From a virus: a stretch of 50,957 bases of DNA. The stretch covers positions 1 through 50,957 of IMG/VR virus record IMGVR_UViG_3300017917_002885; one strand, 5' to 3'. Shown here in pieces: positions 1 to 9,894 of this stretch. Within the stretch, counting starts at the first letter, position 1. Every line of letters starts with the position of its first letter. The notes below the pieces were generated by a model. The model was not told where the DNA came from. It did not search any database and saw only the letters and a list, made by a program, of their open reading frames with translations. The translations under genes were made by a program, and so were the position numbers.

Positions 1-3000
1 TCATTCTTGTGAATAAGAGCCAACATGTCATTTGGTACCAAGTTTGTTCCAGTATCAAGCTTTGGAATAATTCTTTTCATTGTAAGATTCTTTGACAAAC
101 CTACTAGCCAGTTTGTTACTGCTGTCAGGTTATCTCCATGATGATATCCAATATATCCTTTGCTTCTTAAGAAGGCTATAAGTGCATCATCAAATGGTAG
201 GTCCATAAGTCCGCCATAAACATTTGATCCAGATCCACCTTCTGTAGGTCTAACCTGTCCAGTCTTTTTATTGAATTCCATAATTAATTCATTTAGCTTG
301 TCTTGACCCTTTATATAGCCTTTACTAAATAATGTTTTTAAAATCATTTGTGGAGTTTGAACAACTCTATATACATTGTCTCCAAAATTATACATAGTTT
401 TTGATAGCTCACTATCAAGTGCAAAGTACGTACCTGGTCCACGAGTTCTTCCGACTCGTTTTGGAACATCTAGCGGATGTAGTATATCATCTAGTATTTG
501 AGGATTTCTATGTCTAAGAGCTGGAGACATTAATAAGGCCTTAAGTCCTCCAAAAATACCAAGGTTGGTACTATTAAATGCTTTTGAAATTGGCTGAACT
601 AGATTTGAACCAAATTCTGCAATTCTAGATCCCATGCTACCTAAGTATGGACCTCTTAAATCTTTGTTTAGTAGCTTGAGTGGCTGTAAATACTTCTCTA
701 CAAATCTTTCAGCTCCCCAGTAAGCATTTTCTATATTTGCTTGTCTAGGAGACAACTTCATGCCAGATGTAAATGGAGATATGCTATTTCTCCAAGCATC
801 AGTGACATCCCATGCATGTCCACCCCTTATCATATTTAAAACAGATTGCTTAATTGCTTTAGGGGACCATGAACTTGTAAGTGCCGAATCACGCATTCCA
901 AAAATAGGCTCCATAGCTGATGCTATTCTCTTATATAGAGGAATGCCTTCTTGCCAGTTATTAAAGTTGTATTTAGCCTGAGCTGCTCTATCGGCGAGCC
1001 CAAACATTGGTTTTTCTAAAGCTGATAATACTTTATTACCTCTAATAAAGTTTCTAATTCCTGAATAGTATTCTTGTGGTTGCTTTGCTTTAAATAAATT
1101 GCCAATAGCACCCTTTACATTTTCCAGTGGTGATTTTACTGCTTTTGATAGCATTGGCGCAACTTTAGCACCAGCCTTAACCGCATTTGGCGAATTCTTT
1201 ACTGCAGATGATCCACCAGGAATTAAGCTCAAAATAGAGAATATCCAGTCACTCTTTGTTCCACTTCCAGCTATAACTTCTTCAATAGGTCTTAGTCCAG
1301 ATTGATACATCCAATCAACAGCACTATCAACTTTTTTCTTACCAAATATATTTTGTGCCATTGAAAGAGCTGCTGCCTGTGGTCCAACATACTTCATTAT
1401 ATTCTTAAGTATTCCTTGGGTATACTTTCTTGTACCGCCGAACTTATCTACAGACTCTCTATTATTATCATATTGATTCCAGAATCTATCCCACAAATTT
1501 GGCTTCTTTGTAGCTCCGCCATTCTTATAGCCTTGAACTAGACCGCCCATAGCAAGATTCATATATGAGTAGAAGGTGCGTGAATCTGGTACTACGCTTG
1601 TTCCAGGAATATAAAGATGTGACATATCGTCTTTGTATCGCCTGTTTTTTATCTTCATCTGATCGCCCCAGAAGATCCCTGGAAGTCCTCCTGGAGTTCC
1701 TTCAAAGGTGTCTCTCATTGGCTGCTTTTTCTTTGGCTTTTGTGGTTTACGTGGCACGTTAGAAAGAGGTGTACCTGTTTCTAGTTCAGAAAGTGCAGTA
1801 AGAGTTTCTGACATTATCTTAAATTCAGAATTCTTTGTGCCAGCTTTTCCAACAAATCCGCCATTTGCATAACCCATCATCTTTAATCTATAAGCTATTT
1901 CTTTAGGTGTTAGCTCTGGCATGACAAATTCTTTGTATTTTCTTCGCTGTTCAAGGAATCTGCTACGACTTAATCTGTAATTGGCATCACGTTCTTCACG
2001 TGTCATCTTACGTGCTTCAGTGCCATCTGGAAGATAAACCTTATTAGGATCTTGAACCATTCCTCCATCAGCAAACTTTTGAGAGTTAATTGCGTGAAGA
2101 AGAGGGACTCCGTATTGCTTTACCGCAGATGCCTTGACAACAAATTCACCGTCTGAAAGCATTGCTGGAATAGAATCAGATGTTGCAGTTCCTGGACCAG
2201 ATACTTTTCCTCCTGGTTCATAGTGCTTAATAAGTCCGCCATCAGCATACTGAATAGCTTTCTTTGTATATCCTTCTCTAATAACCTTGCTCCATGCAAT
2301 AGGTGTTCCGCCTTGATCTTTTACTGCCTGGAAACCCTTTTCCCACTCAAAACTTTTTAGGCTGTAGTAATAGTTTTTACCATCAGAACCTCTGTAGTGT
2401 AGGTAACTAGTATCTCTATCCCACTGTTTATCAATTTGCTGATCTTTTGATGGACGATTTGTTAGTGTTTTACCAGCAAATTCTTTTACGGCTGCATCAA
2501 ACTCCTCAACAGCTGTTTTAAATTTATTATCTGAAGCTCCACGTGCATTAAGCTCAGAGTTAAGGCCAGACACAAGACTTTGAGCTAAAGATGGGCTTGG
2601 GGTTCTAGCATCACCTGGACCTGAAGGAGATTTAGGTCCATATTGCTTTGTTATTTCATCTGCAGCTTCTTTAAGAGTTCCTCCAGCTTTTCTCATCTCA
2701 TCAAGTATTACCATGATTCTTTTTGCATCTGTTTCATCTACTTTTGTTTTTCCACGATTACGCAGAGCAATTGATTCTAGCTCATCACGATAAGATTGTA
2801 ATTGTGCTAAATTAGCTGAAGTTTCTGATGCTCTTGCTGTTGCAGCTTGGAACGATTTATTGGTTGCATCTTTTTCTTTTTGTAAATCATCAATCTCTTT
2901 TTGAAGTTTTTTAATTTCATCATCTCTTCTGTCCTGAATATTTTGAACAGTTATAGCTCTTTGTCTGTCTGAGATTATTTTATTTACATTTGCCTGCTCT

Positions 3001-6000
3001 TGTGCAGCAAGGACCATATCTCCAGAGGCAACAGCCTGCTCATACGCAAGCTTGGCTTTTCTTAATTCATCATTGTAGTTTACACGCTCTTGTTCTAAAT
3101 TAAGAAGTTTAAGCTTTGCGTTGGCCTCTTCATTTACCTTATTGATAGCCTCATTAATTCTCTTAATCTTATTATCATAATAATCATCATCAGCCTTTTT
3201 CATCTTCTTCAATGTATCTTGAGCCTTATTGTTGGCTGCTTCAGCTTCTGTAATTAATTTAGAAAGTGGTAGAAGAGGGTTCTTTTCTTTTCCTGTTAAA
3301 TTTGTATCTTCTGTAATTGAATTCATTACATCTTGAACAACTTTAAGATTTCTTGCAAACTGCATTGCCTCTCTACCGCCCATTGCTGAAAGGTCAACCA
3401 TTTCTCCAAGACCAGCGTTATAAAGCAGTATCTTTGCTGTTATACTTCTTAAGGTTTCATTTTTACCAAGGATCGATCCATAAACTATATTTTGTTCTTT
3501 TAATGAAGTTAGCTCTTCATCAGTAAGCTGTTTTCCAGAACCCTTAACCTTTGCAATTTTATTTAAAGACATTCCTATAGAATCAGTAAGATCTAATACC
3601 TCACCTGTCTTTGTCTTAGTTCCAATTATATTATTTTGATATTGCATTAAGGCATTAATAAGTGTATCTATACCGCCAGCAATTTCTTCTGCATTAAAGC
3701 TGTCTGATCCAAATGACTTTATGATAGTTCTAGAAAGGTATCTTATTCCACTTGCAGCATCAGTCATTGAAACAAATGCTTTATTTCCAAGTGCTGACAA
3801 TGCCTGGCTTGCTTTATCGGATGCTTTTATGATTGCATATATTTGGTTAGTTGCATCAGAAGATGACATTCCCATTGCAAGGAACTGTGCTTTAAGGTTT
3901 GCTGCGTACTGTGTAACACGTGATGCATCTATATTATTAAATGCTTCAACATAATCCTTTTGATTCTTTTTAGCATTTTCAATAGCTTTATCTAATTGCT
4001 CAATTGTTAATGTTAGTCCAGTAGGTCCTTTAGCCTTGGTAAATGAATTATATGCAGAAAGTGTTTTAGCTTTTGCAAGCTCTTGTTTCTTTACATATTC
4101 CTCCATTCTTTCTGTAAGAGTCTTATATTCTTTAATTCCTACAGAAGCAAATGACTCCTTTGTTCCGCCAAACTCTAATCTATTTGCTTTGCCAGCATCC
4201 TCTCTAGATTTTTTAAGCTTTAGGAATGCAACTGTAAGCGCAGTAACAACCAGTATTGCTATTCCAATTGGATTCATAAATAAGAACTTTAGCGCATGTC
4301 CAATTGCCGTAAATGCTCTAACTGCAATACCTTTAAGTCCAGTTAGCAGGCCTCCTAGACCCTTGACTCCCTTTGCTGCTGTTGCTAATGGCTTTAATAT
4401 TGGAGCCATTTGCATTGCTGTTCCAGCTGCCATTAATGGCATAGCAAATTGTTGTGTATTTTCATTTTGTCCAGCCATAAAACCTGCAGTCTGAAGACCC
4501 ATTCCAGCCATAAAGGATCCTTGTGTGTTCATTCCAGTTCTAGCTATTGACTGTCCATCACTAGGTCTTGCAATATGTGAACCAGTTGCTGCGTTTGCCT
4601 CACCAATTCCTGGAATTCCTGCTAAATCAATTTGTCCATAATTTCTTCTATTTTTTCTAATAAATCCGCCACCAATAAATCCACCTTTATTGTATCCAAA
4701 TATAGCTTTTCTTACTACTGATGTAGCTGGCGTTGTTCCTTTATTTTCCCAGCCAAACTTCTCCATAAGAATTTTATTATCAATTGGAGATATATCCTTG
4801 CGGTGTCTCATTCTAACAATATGCGCTGCATCTCTAACCAACTGATCCACTGAGTCTGCTTCAATTCCACGCAAAAGCTTTCCATCGGCTGCCTTGTAAT
4901 ATCCGTAAGGTCTTGCCTGAGTAATTGCTTCAGCTAATGCATCATATAATAAGTTTTGAGTATGTGGCCTTAAACCAGTTTTACCAAACAACTTAGAGCC
5001 CATTCCAAGTGATAACGAATGAACTCCCCAGCCTGGATTGTCTTGGTTCTTTCCAAATCCTATTCCGAGTGAGCGCATAACCATTGACTTTGTATGAGCA
5101 TTTTGTCTTGGTTTTGGAATAGGTCTAGGAGCATTCTTTGCCCCAGCAATAGCCTTTTCTGCCCAACCAATTCCACCGCCAGGCCAGAATCCTGGGATCA
5201 TTCCTCCAGCATTAAACGTAGGAGTTTTATCTGATCTTGTAACGGTATTTATTTTTAATCTATCTAATACTTCTTGTGATCCACCAGCTGAAGTTATGTG
5301 ACCATCAATAATTGGAATAAATGAGTCAAACTGAATATCGCCCTTTTCATCTCCAATATTTAACTTTCCTTTTCCAGACAAACTTCTTCTTAGGTCTGCA
5401 TCAATTTTTCTTTCTGTTGCTCTCCATAATTCTTTTGGCACACCAGACTTCTCGAATAAATCTGTATACTTACCTCTTCTTTTAAGCTCTCTTTCTATAA
5501 AATCTGTGACATTAAGAGTTCCTTGATTAGCTTGTAAATTTGAAGATTTTGTAAAATCAACAACGTAGTTGCTGACCATTCTCTTCAAGCCCCTTTGTTC
5601 TGCTCTTGTAAGATGTGTTTTATGTGTTCTAATATTTGGGTTGATTGTAGGAAATTGATTGTCTTTAGTTAAAAGTTTATCTAGCGCTCCGCCATCAAGG
5701 TGGCCGTCCTCAATAAAATAAGGATCTCTAGCAAACCCCTTATTTTGGCCTCCAGAGCCTTGTTTAATTGTTGATCCAAATTCTTCAATTATTTTTGCAG
5801 CCTTACGTCTTTGTGCTGGTGGTAAAGACATAAGATAATCATATATCGCTGCATTTGTTCCAGCTGTTCTTGTTGCCCAAGTGTATCCAGCGTATGAACC
5901 TAACTGTGCTGTGTCTCTTAGTCTATCGTCTTTAGTAGATGATTTTGCCCTACGCATATTTTTTTCATCAACAAGTCTAGAAAGATGTCTTCTATACTCT

Positions 6001-9000
6001 GATCTATTTGAAGTAAATAGTTTTCTGATGCGAGCTGTAGGTATAGGAGTTACTCCCATACCCTTAAATCCATAATTTGTTTGTGCTTGCCTAATCATTC
6101 CGCCAACACTATATCCGCTATTTGCAGCATGCAAAGTATCTGCAAGGCCAGGGATATTATGTAGGTTTGGACCAAATACTACCTCGCCTGGTGTTAGCGC
6201 TGCTGTTATATGACCACCATTATTAAATGTATAAGGAGCAAGCTTTATCAATTCTTGATTATTTGGATCAAGAGAGGCTCTTTGATTTAATACAAATCCG
6301 CCTAGGGGAACTGTTCCTAATCTATCATCATAATTTATTGATGTTGGGCCAGAAACAACTGTTTTATTTGAGCCAAACGATTCTACATCTCCACCAGTAT
6401 TAAATCTTCTTAGTTTGGTTGTCTCTATATTATAGCCAGCACCTGAAGTTCTTACTCCTAAAGCCTCAGCAATTCTTGCAAATATACCGCCAGTTCTTGC
6501 TTTAAATAGCTCTCGCATATTAGATTTTCCAGTTGCAGATTGAACTGGCTGTGTTGTTCCTGGAACGTGAGTTAAATCAATAGTTCTACCTACGCTTGAA
6601 GCATATGTAGATGTTGCTAAACCAAGCTCTCTTTCTACTGCTAGGTTAAGTGCAATAATTCTTTCTCTTGCAGCAGCAGCTGTAATTCTACCCTGCTGTA
6701 ACTCAGCAACAATTTGCGCTGATTGAGCTGCAGCATTTTGAGTAATTCTAGTGGTTATTGGAAGAATGTCATCGAATGTACTCATGAAGTCTGCAGAAAC
6801 AGTTCCAGTGGTTGCTATTGTTTTCTTAAGAGCTTTAATCTCTTCTTTTGATTGCATAGCAAGTGTTGCCATATATGCGTGATGTCTTGCTGCTTCTGCA
6901 GAAACAATACCAGTAGAAACATCAACAGTTTGCTTTACTCCACCAATAGTTCTTGTGCTTGGAATTGATGTTACGCCACTTATTTTTGGCATATCTCCTT
7001 CTGCATAAATCATTGGGTTTTCGCCAATTGCTGCATTAACTGGTATTGATGTTGGAACTACGCCGAATATAGTTCTTGGCTGATCAACTTTTCTTGGAAC
7101 CATGTGTCCGCTTGATCTTGTTCCATATTCTCCGACCAATGGGTGTGTTGGGTCAACTACACGTGAAATGGCTTGACCGTGAGCTTGTGCAGATATATTT
7201 GTAAGAACTGGGTTAATTGATATTGCACCTGATTGTGCTCTCATAGCAAGTGCATCGTACTGTGCAGTCAAATCTCTAAGTGCTTGATTTAATACAGCAG
7301 CAGCTTTTGCGTCAGAATAGAATGTTTGTTCTACTAAATCTCCAGCTCTATCTGCTGCTAATATTTCTGGAGTTAAAAGCTTCCATCCTTCTGCGCCCTT
7401 AAATAATGCTTTAAAATGTGATACACCCTTAATAATATATCCAAAGAAGTTTCCAAGTACACCAGTAAGCATGATAAGTGGACCAGCAATTGCTGTAATT
7501 CCTCCAAGGAATCCGAGTATCGCCTTAATTGGCCCTGGTAAGTTGTTAGCAAAATCTACAATCTTATCTACAAACTTAATTAAATAAGTATTGATTGTAA
7601 GAAACTTTTCGCCAACTGTTGCTAGGTCTGCCTTTAATTCAGCAAGCGCTCTTCTATATTTACCAGAAGCAGATTCTGTAACAGCTGATAATTCTCGACC
7701 TGCCAAAGCTGACAGGTCTCCAGCACTTGCTTTCATAAGGTCTAAAACCTGTAATGTTTGAGAGCCTTGCTTTCCAAGATTTTCAAACAATGCGTTCATT
7801 CTTGAGAACTGGAACTTTCCGAAAAGCTGCTCAATTGCTTGCTGTTTTGCTAATGGGTCTAAGTTATCTAGTGCTCCTTGAAGTGCTAATAATGTATTTG
7901 TTACGTTTCCAGCATTACCTTCTACAATTCCAAGAAGATCTATTCCAAAGCCCTTAAATTTATTTACCGCAACATCCGTTGGGTTAATGAGTGATGCAAG
8001 TGCAGACTTTAATGCGTTTGCTCCTTCTGACGCATTAATACCACCTTCACGCATCGCTGTAAGATAAAGTGCAAGATCCTGTACGCTTCCGCCAAGTCCC
8101 TTAATTACTGGACCAGCTTTTGGAATTGCTTCCACTAAGTCATTAAGTGTTGTTGATGTCTGGTTTTCAACTGCGTTGAGAAAGTTAATTGAGTCTGCAA
8201 GCTCATCTGTATTTTGTTTGAATGCAGACTGAATTGCAAGGGTGGCCTTCATAGCCTCTGTTCTATCTACTTCACCAAGGATCGCAAGTCTTGTAGTTTC
8301 TTTAATTGAGCCTAATAGCTCTGTTCCAGTTTTTCCAGTTGCTGCAATATCTGCAGATAATGCTAATGTATCCTTAAATCCAGCACCCATAGATGCAGCC
8401 AATTCTTTTGCTGTATCAACAACTTCTTTTCTTACTTTGCCTAATTCAACTGCAGATGTTCCAGCCACATCTCCATAAACCTTGGTAAGCCTTACAAGTT
8501 CTTCATCTGCTTGCCTAAATGCATCTGCAGCAGCCTTACCAAATGCTGCGATTGGTACTGTTAATCCTACTGTTAACTGACGACCAGCCCACTGAGTATT
8601 TTTACCCCAGTTAATTAATTGATTTGCGCCCTCTTGAACAACACGGTTCATAATCTGCAATTCTTGTCTAGTAATTGCAGTCTTATTCTTTATCTCATCT
8701 AATCCTCTTGGAACCTGTACGGCAAAACGCATCATGCCATCGGCATTTCTACCTAATGGTTGAAGAATTGAGTTTTGTAATTGTACCTGTTGTTTTGCTA
8801 ATTCTCTGACTAATCCGCCAGCTTGTCTATGGTAGCCCTGCCATGCTCCGTAAAAATCACGTAACTTACCACGACCAGAATCAAGGTTGCGTCCAAACTT
8901 TTCAACGTCAGAGCCAATAGTAACAAAGTGTGTAGTAAACTGACCAGTGCTTCTTAATGTATCGCCGAACTGACGATTCATTACAGAAATTTGATTTGCT

Positions 9001-9131
9001 AGGGCTTTGTTTGTTGCACCAGCCTGGTTTTGCAAATTGTTAAGTGCGCTTGTGACTCTTGCTAGGTCTGATATCAGACCAGAAAAATCAGCGTTGGCTA
9101 CTATATTTGTTACTATTTGCTCATCAGCCAT
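1..9131 (-). CDS. Tail tape measure protein (C-terminus beyond window)
   Basis: Open frame of more than 3,040 codons from ATG at 9131 to the left edge; no stop was seen in the stretches checked. It sets tail length and is probably ejected with the DNA. Residues about 150-520 look like the TP901/PhageMin tail domain. Hydrophobic segments lie near residues 535-570 and 1615-1643, followed by a long charged coiled coil (about 1,900-2,200). Gly-rich 'GGxI/GGL' islands alternate with the tape-measure signature 'SDSIPAMLSDGEFVV' (about residue 2310) and 'LTPGEVVF' (about 980). 'LDTGTNLVPNDMLALIHK' sits at the left edge. A possible ADP-ribosyltransferase-like domain is near residue 2,870-3,020. The start overlaps the frameshifted chaperone stop by 8 nt, the usual coupling. 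Very long for a siphovirus, so a long tail is expected. Confidence 0.95.
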   Translation of the reverse strand, partial: MADEQIVTNIVANADFSGLISDLARVTSALNNLQNQAGATNKALANQISVMNRQFGDTLRSTGQFTTHFVTIGSDVEKFGRNLDSGRGKLRDFYGAWQGYHRQAGGLVRELAKQQVQLQNSILQPLGRNADGMMRFAVQVPRGLDEIKNKTAITRQELQIMNRVVQEGANQLINWGKNTQWAGRQLTVGLTVPIAAFGKAAADAFRQADEELVRLTKVYGDVAGTSAVELGKVRKEVVDTAKELAASMGAGFKDTLALSADIAATGKTGTELLGSIKETTRLAILGEVDRTEAMKATLAIQSAFKQNTDELADSINFLNAVENQTSTTLNDLVEAIPKAGPVIKGLGGSVQDLALYLTAMREGGINASEGANALKSALASLINPTDVAVNKFKGFGIDLLGIVEGNAGNVTNTLLALQGALDNLDPLAKQQAIEQLFGKFQFSRMNALFENLGKQGSQTLQVLDLMKASAGDLSALAGRELSAVTESASGKYRRALAELKADLATVGEKFLTINTYLIKFVDKIVDFANNLPGPIKAILGFLGGITAIAGPLIMLTGVLGNFFGYIIKGVSHFKALFKGAEGWKLLTPEILAADRAGDLVEQTFYSDAKAAAVLNQALRDLTAQYDALAMRAQSGAISINPVLTNISAQAHGQAISRVVDPTHPLVGEYGTRSSGHMVPRKVDQPRTIFGVVPTSIPVNAAIGENPMIYAEGDMPKISGVTSIPSTRTIGGVKQTVDVSTGIVSAEAARHHAYMATLAMQSKEEIKALKKTIATTGTVSADFMSTFDDILPITTRITQNAAAQSAQIVAELQQGRITAAAARERIIALNLAVERELGLATSTYASSVGRTIDLTHVPGTTQPVQSATGKSNMRELFKARTGGIFARIAEALGVRTSGAGYNIETTKLRRFNTGGDVESFGSNKTVVSGPTSINYDDRLGTVPLGGFVLNQRASLDPNNQELIKLAPYTFNNGGHITAALTPGEVVFGPNLHNIPGLADTLHAANSGYSVGGMIRQAQTNYGFKGMGVTPIPTARIRKLFTSNRSEYRRHLSRLVDEKNMRRAKSSTKDDRLRDTAQLGSYAGYTWATRTAGTNAAIYDYLMSLPPAQRRKAAKIIEEFGSTIKQGSGGQNKGFARDPYFIEDGHLDGGALDKLLTKDNQFPTINPNIRTHKTHLTRAEQRGLKRMVSNYVVDFTKSSNLQANQGTLNVTDFIERELKRRGKYTDLFEKSGVPKELWRATERKIDADLRRSLSGKGKLNIGDEKGDIQFDSFIPIIDGHITSAGGSQEVLDRLKINTVTRSDKTPTFNAGGMIPGFWPGGGIGWAEKAIAGAKNAPRPIPKPRQNAHTKSMVMRSLGIGFGKNQDNPGWGVHSLSLGMGSKLFGKTGLRPHTQNLLYDALAEAITQARPYGYYKAADGKLLRGIEADSVDQLVRDAAHIVRMRHRKDISPIDNKILMEKFGWENKGTTPATSVVRKAIFGYNKGGFIGGGFIRKNRRNYGQIDLAGIPGIGEANAATGSHIARPSDGQSIARTGMNTQGSFMAGMGLQTAGFMAGQNENTQQFAMPLMAAGTAMQMAPILKPLATAAKGVKGLGGLLTGLKGIAVRAFTAIGHALKFLFMNPIGIAILVVTALTVAFLKLKKSREDAGKANRLEFGGTKESFASVGIKEYKTLTERMEEYVKKQELAKAKTLSAYNSFTKAKGPTGLTLTIEQLDKAIENAKKNQKDYVEAFNNIDASRVTQYAANLKAQFLAMGMSSSDATNQIYAIIKASDKASQALSALGNKAFVSMTDAASGIRYLSRTIIKSFGSDSFNAEEIAGGIDTLINALMQYQNNIIGTKTKTGEVLDLTDSIGMSLNKIAKVKGSGKQLTDEELTSLKEQNIVYGSILGKNETLRSITAKILLYNAGLGEMVDLSAMGGREAMQFARNLKVVQDVMNSITEDTNLTGKEKNPLLPLSKLITEAEAANNKAQDTLKKMKKADDDYYDNKIKRINEAINKVNEEANAKLKLLNLEQERVNYNDELRKAKLAYEQAVASGDMVLAAQEQANVNKIISDRQRAITVQNIQDRRDDEIKKLQKEIDDLQKEKDATNKSFQAATARASETSANLAQLQSYRDELESIALRNRGKTKVDETDAKRIMVILDEMRKAGGTLKEAADEITKQYGPKSPSGPGDARTPSPSLAQSLVSGLNSELNARGASDNKFKTAVEEFDAAVKEFAGKTLTNRPSKDQQIDKQWDRDTSYLHYRGSDGKNYYYSLKSFEWEKGFQAVKDQGGTPIAWSKVIREGYTKKAIQYADGGLIKHYEPGGKVSGPGTATSDSIPAMLSDGEFVVKASAVKQYGVPLLHAINSQKFADGGMVQDPNKVYLPDGTEARKMTREERDANYRLSRSRFLEQRRKYKEFVMPELTPKEIAYRLKMMGYANGGFVGKAGTKNSEFKIMSETLTALSELETGTPLSNVPRKPQKPKKKQPMRDTFEGTPGGLPGIFWGDQMKIKNRRYKDDMSHLYIPGTSVVPDSRTFYSYMNLAMGGLVQGYKNGGATKKPNLWDRFWNQYDNNRESVDKFGGTRKYTQGILKNIMKYVGPQAAALSMAQNIFGKKKVDSAVDWMYQSGLRPIEEVIAGSGTKSDWIFSILSLIPGGSSAVKNSPNAVKAGAKVAPMLSKAVKSPLENVKGAIGNLFKAKQPQEYYSGIRNFIRGNKVLSALEKPMFGLADRAAQAKYNFNNWQEGIPLYKRIASAMEPIFGMRDSALTSSWSPKAIKQSVLNMIRGGHAWDVTDAWRNSISPFTSGMKLSPRQANIENAYWGAERFVEKYLQPLKLLNKDLRGPYLGSMGSRIAEFGSNLVQPISKAFNSTNLGIFGGLKALLMSPALRHRNPQILDDILHPLDVPKRVGRTRGPGTYFALDSELSKTMYNFGDNVYRVVQTPQMILKTLFSKGYIKGQDKLNELIMEFNKKTGQVRPTEGGSGSNVYGGLMDLPFDDALIAFLRSKGYIGYHHGDNLTAVTNWLVGLSKNLTMKRIIPKLDTGTNLVPNDMLALIHKN
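85..530 (-). other. Candidate ADP-ribosyltransferase-like domain inside the tape measure
   Basis: Within the tape-measure frame, about residues 2,868-3,016. It shows 'RTRGPGTYFALDSEL', then 'MYNFGDNVYRVV', then 'LPFDDALIAFLRSKGYIGYHH' (first 20 residues quoted in part), then 'TAVTNWLVGL'. This order resembles PARP/ART-type folds: a G-x-G-x-YFA strand, an A-x-Y-like helix, a GYxGI strand, and a final T/E-x-W-V-V strand. The resemblance is by pattern only. No classical R-S-E or H-Y-E triad is clear, so it could be an inactive or unrelated fold. Confidence 0.3.
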
Positions 9132-9492
9132 TTATCTCTGTGTATCCAAGACCTGCTCCGACTCCGAATCCAGCTTCCTGTGCAAATGATCCTTGTAGTG
9201 AAACAACATCATCTGCGCTAGCATTAATTCCTAATGCTTTTCTTCGAATATCGTCGAACGTCTTTTCCTCCTCATTATCTTCATTTAAATCAATTCCTTG
9301 AAGCATTGCTAGAAACTTTCTTTTGTCTCCTTCTGTCTTCTGCATTGATCTAAATGTTTGTACCATTTCTGGCATTGAAAGATTTTCTTCTAACTCCTGG
9401 TAATTTTTCCAATGACCCAGAAGAAAAATCTCTCCTTCTAAAGCGGCTAGATCTAGATCTCCCCAGCTGCTTCCAGAGCTGCCGCTACTAGG
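9124..9492 (-). CDS. Tail assembly chaperone, -1 frameshift extension (gpGT-like part)
   Basis: This frame lies at -1 relative to the upstream chaperone. It is open from 9501 (just after a TGA at 9504-9502) to a TGA at 9126-9124. Its only ATG (9375) has no ribosome site, so it is expected to be made only as a fusion: about 102 residues of the upstream frame, then '...SSWGDLDLAALEGEIFLL...' and on to '...GVGAGLGYTEING'. The stop overlaps the tape-measure ATG by 8 nt. Lambda G/GT and most siphophages place exactly this arrangement between tail tube and tape measure, where the proteins coat the tape measure during tail assembly. Confidence 0.85.
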   Translation of the reverse strand, partial: PSSGSSGSSWGDLDLAALEGEIFLLGHWKNYQELEENLSMPEMVQTFRSMQKTEGDKRKFLAMLQGIDLNEDNEEEKTFDDIRRKALGINASADDVVSLQGSFAQEAGFGVGAGLGYTEING

Positions 9493-9788
9493 TTTGGGTT
9501 TTCAAGATCGATTCCGCCACAGATCTTAATAATGCGATAAATTGTTGGAAGGTCTAACGCCTCTTCAAGCTTTTCTTTATCTGCAACAAGCTCAGGTGCT
9601 TGCTTTTCAAGTGCTACTGCACATGCATCAATAAGAATTGAAAGAGTTTGATCTTCTGTTTTTGCTTTTCCAAATTTGTCCATTTCTTTCATGAACTTTC
9701 TTAACGAGCTAATTGCTAGAGGCTTTAATAGTACCTCTGTGTCATCTTGTAGTTTAATTACTTCTACGTCGTATACTGTAGTTGCCAA
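9453..9788 (-). CDS. Tail assembly chaperone (gpG-like part)
   Basis: About 111 residues: 'LATTVYDVEVIKLQDDTEV...' to '...LVAAALEAAGEI'. I choose TTG at 9788 as start: AAGGAGG (9794-9800) sits 5 nt upstream. The in-frame ATG at 9815 lies only 1 nt after a -10 box (9817-9822), so it would precede the predicted transcript start. The family role is chaperoning the tape measure with its frameshifted longer form. The run AAAACCCAAACC at 9502-9491 offers X-XXY-YYZ slippery heptamers in the right register, just before the -1 frame opens fully. Confidence 0.85.
   Translation of the reverse strand: MATTVYDVEVIKLQDDTEVLLKPLAISSLRKFMKEMDKFGKAKTEDQTLSILIDACAVALEKQAPELVADKEKLEEALDLPTIYRIIKICGGIDLENPNLVAAALEAAGEI
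9492..9501 (-). promoter_or_regulatory. Programmed -1 ribosomal frameshift slippery site
   Basis: In the chaperone reading frame the codons run GAA AAC CCA AAC. This creates two overlapping canonical heptamers, A-AAC-CCA and C-CCA-AAC. The -1 frame is closed by TGA at 9504-9502 and open from 9501 on, so this is the first place a productive shift can occur. Confidence 0.65.
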
Positions 9789-9816
9789 TTTATCCTCCTT
9801 GGATAGTGTCTTCATT

Positions 9817-9845
9817 ATTATACTAAACTTATTTTACTAATACAA
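9817..9845 (-). promoter_or_regulatory. Promoter for chaperone/tape-measure genes
   Basis: On the minus strand TTGTAT (9845-9840), 17-nt spacer, TATAAT (9822-9817). The predicted start near 9810 gives a short leader to the SD and TTG start at 9788. It lies just downstream of the tail-tube terminator, so transcription restarts here. Confidence 0.6.
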
Positions 9846-9849
9846 GCAG

Positions 9850-9873
9850 AAAACCCCAGATTTCTCTGGGGCT
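9850..9873 (-). terminator. Intrinsic terminator after major tail protein
   Basis: Minus-strand hairpin with 7-bp arms CCCCAGA/TCTGGGG around a 4-nt loop, followed by TTTT. It sits about 20 nt past the tail-protein stop codon. Confidence 0.85.
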
Positions 9874-9894
9874 CCTGTAATTAATTTTAATTAA

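Noticed and set aside
4036-4494. Plus-strand ORFs inside the tape-measure gene
   Set aside because: Antisense shadows within a very long open frame; no ribosome sites.
9816-9894. ATG at 9815 as the chaperone start
   Set aside because: It lies 1 nt after a perfect -10 box and lacks a ribosome site; TTG 9788 has AAGGAGG 5 nt upstream.
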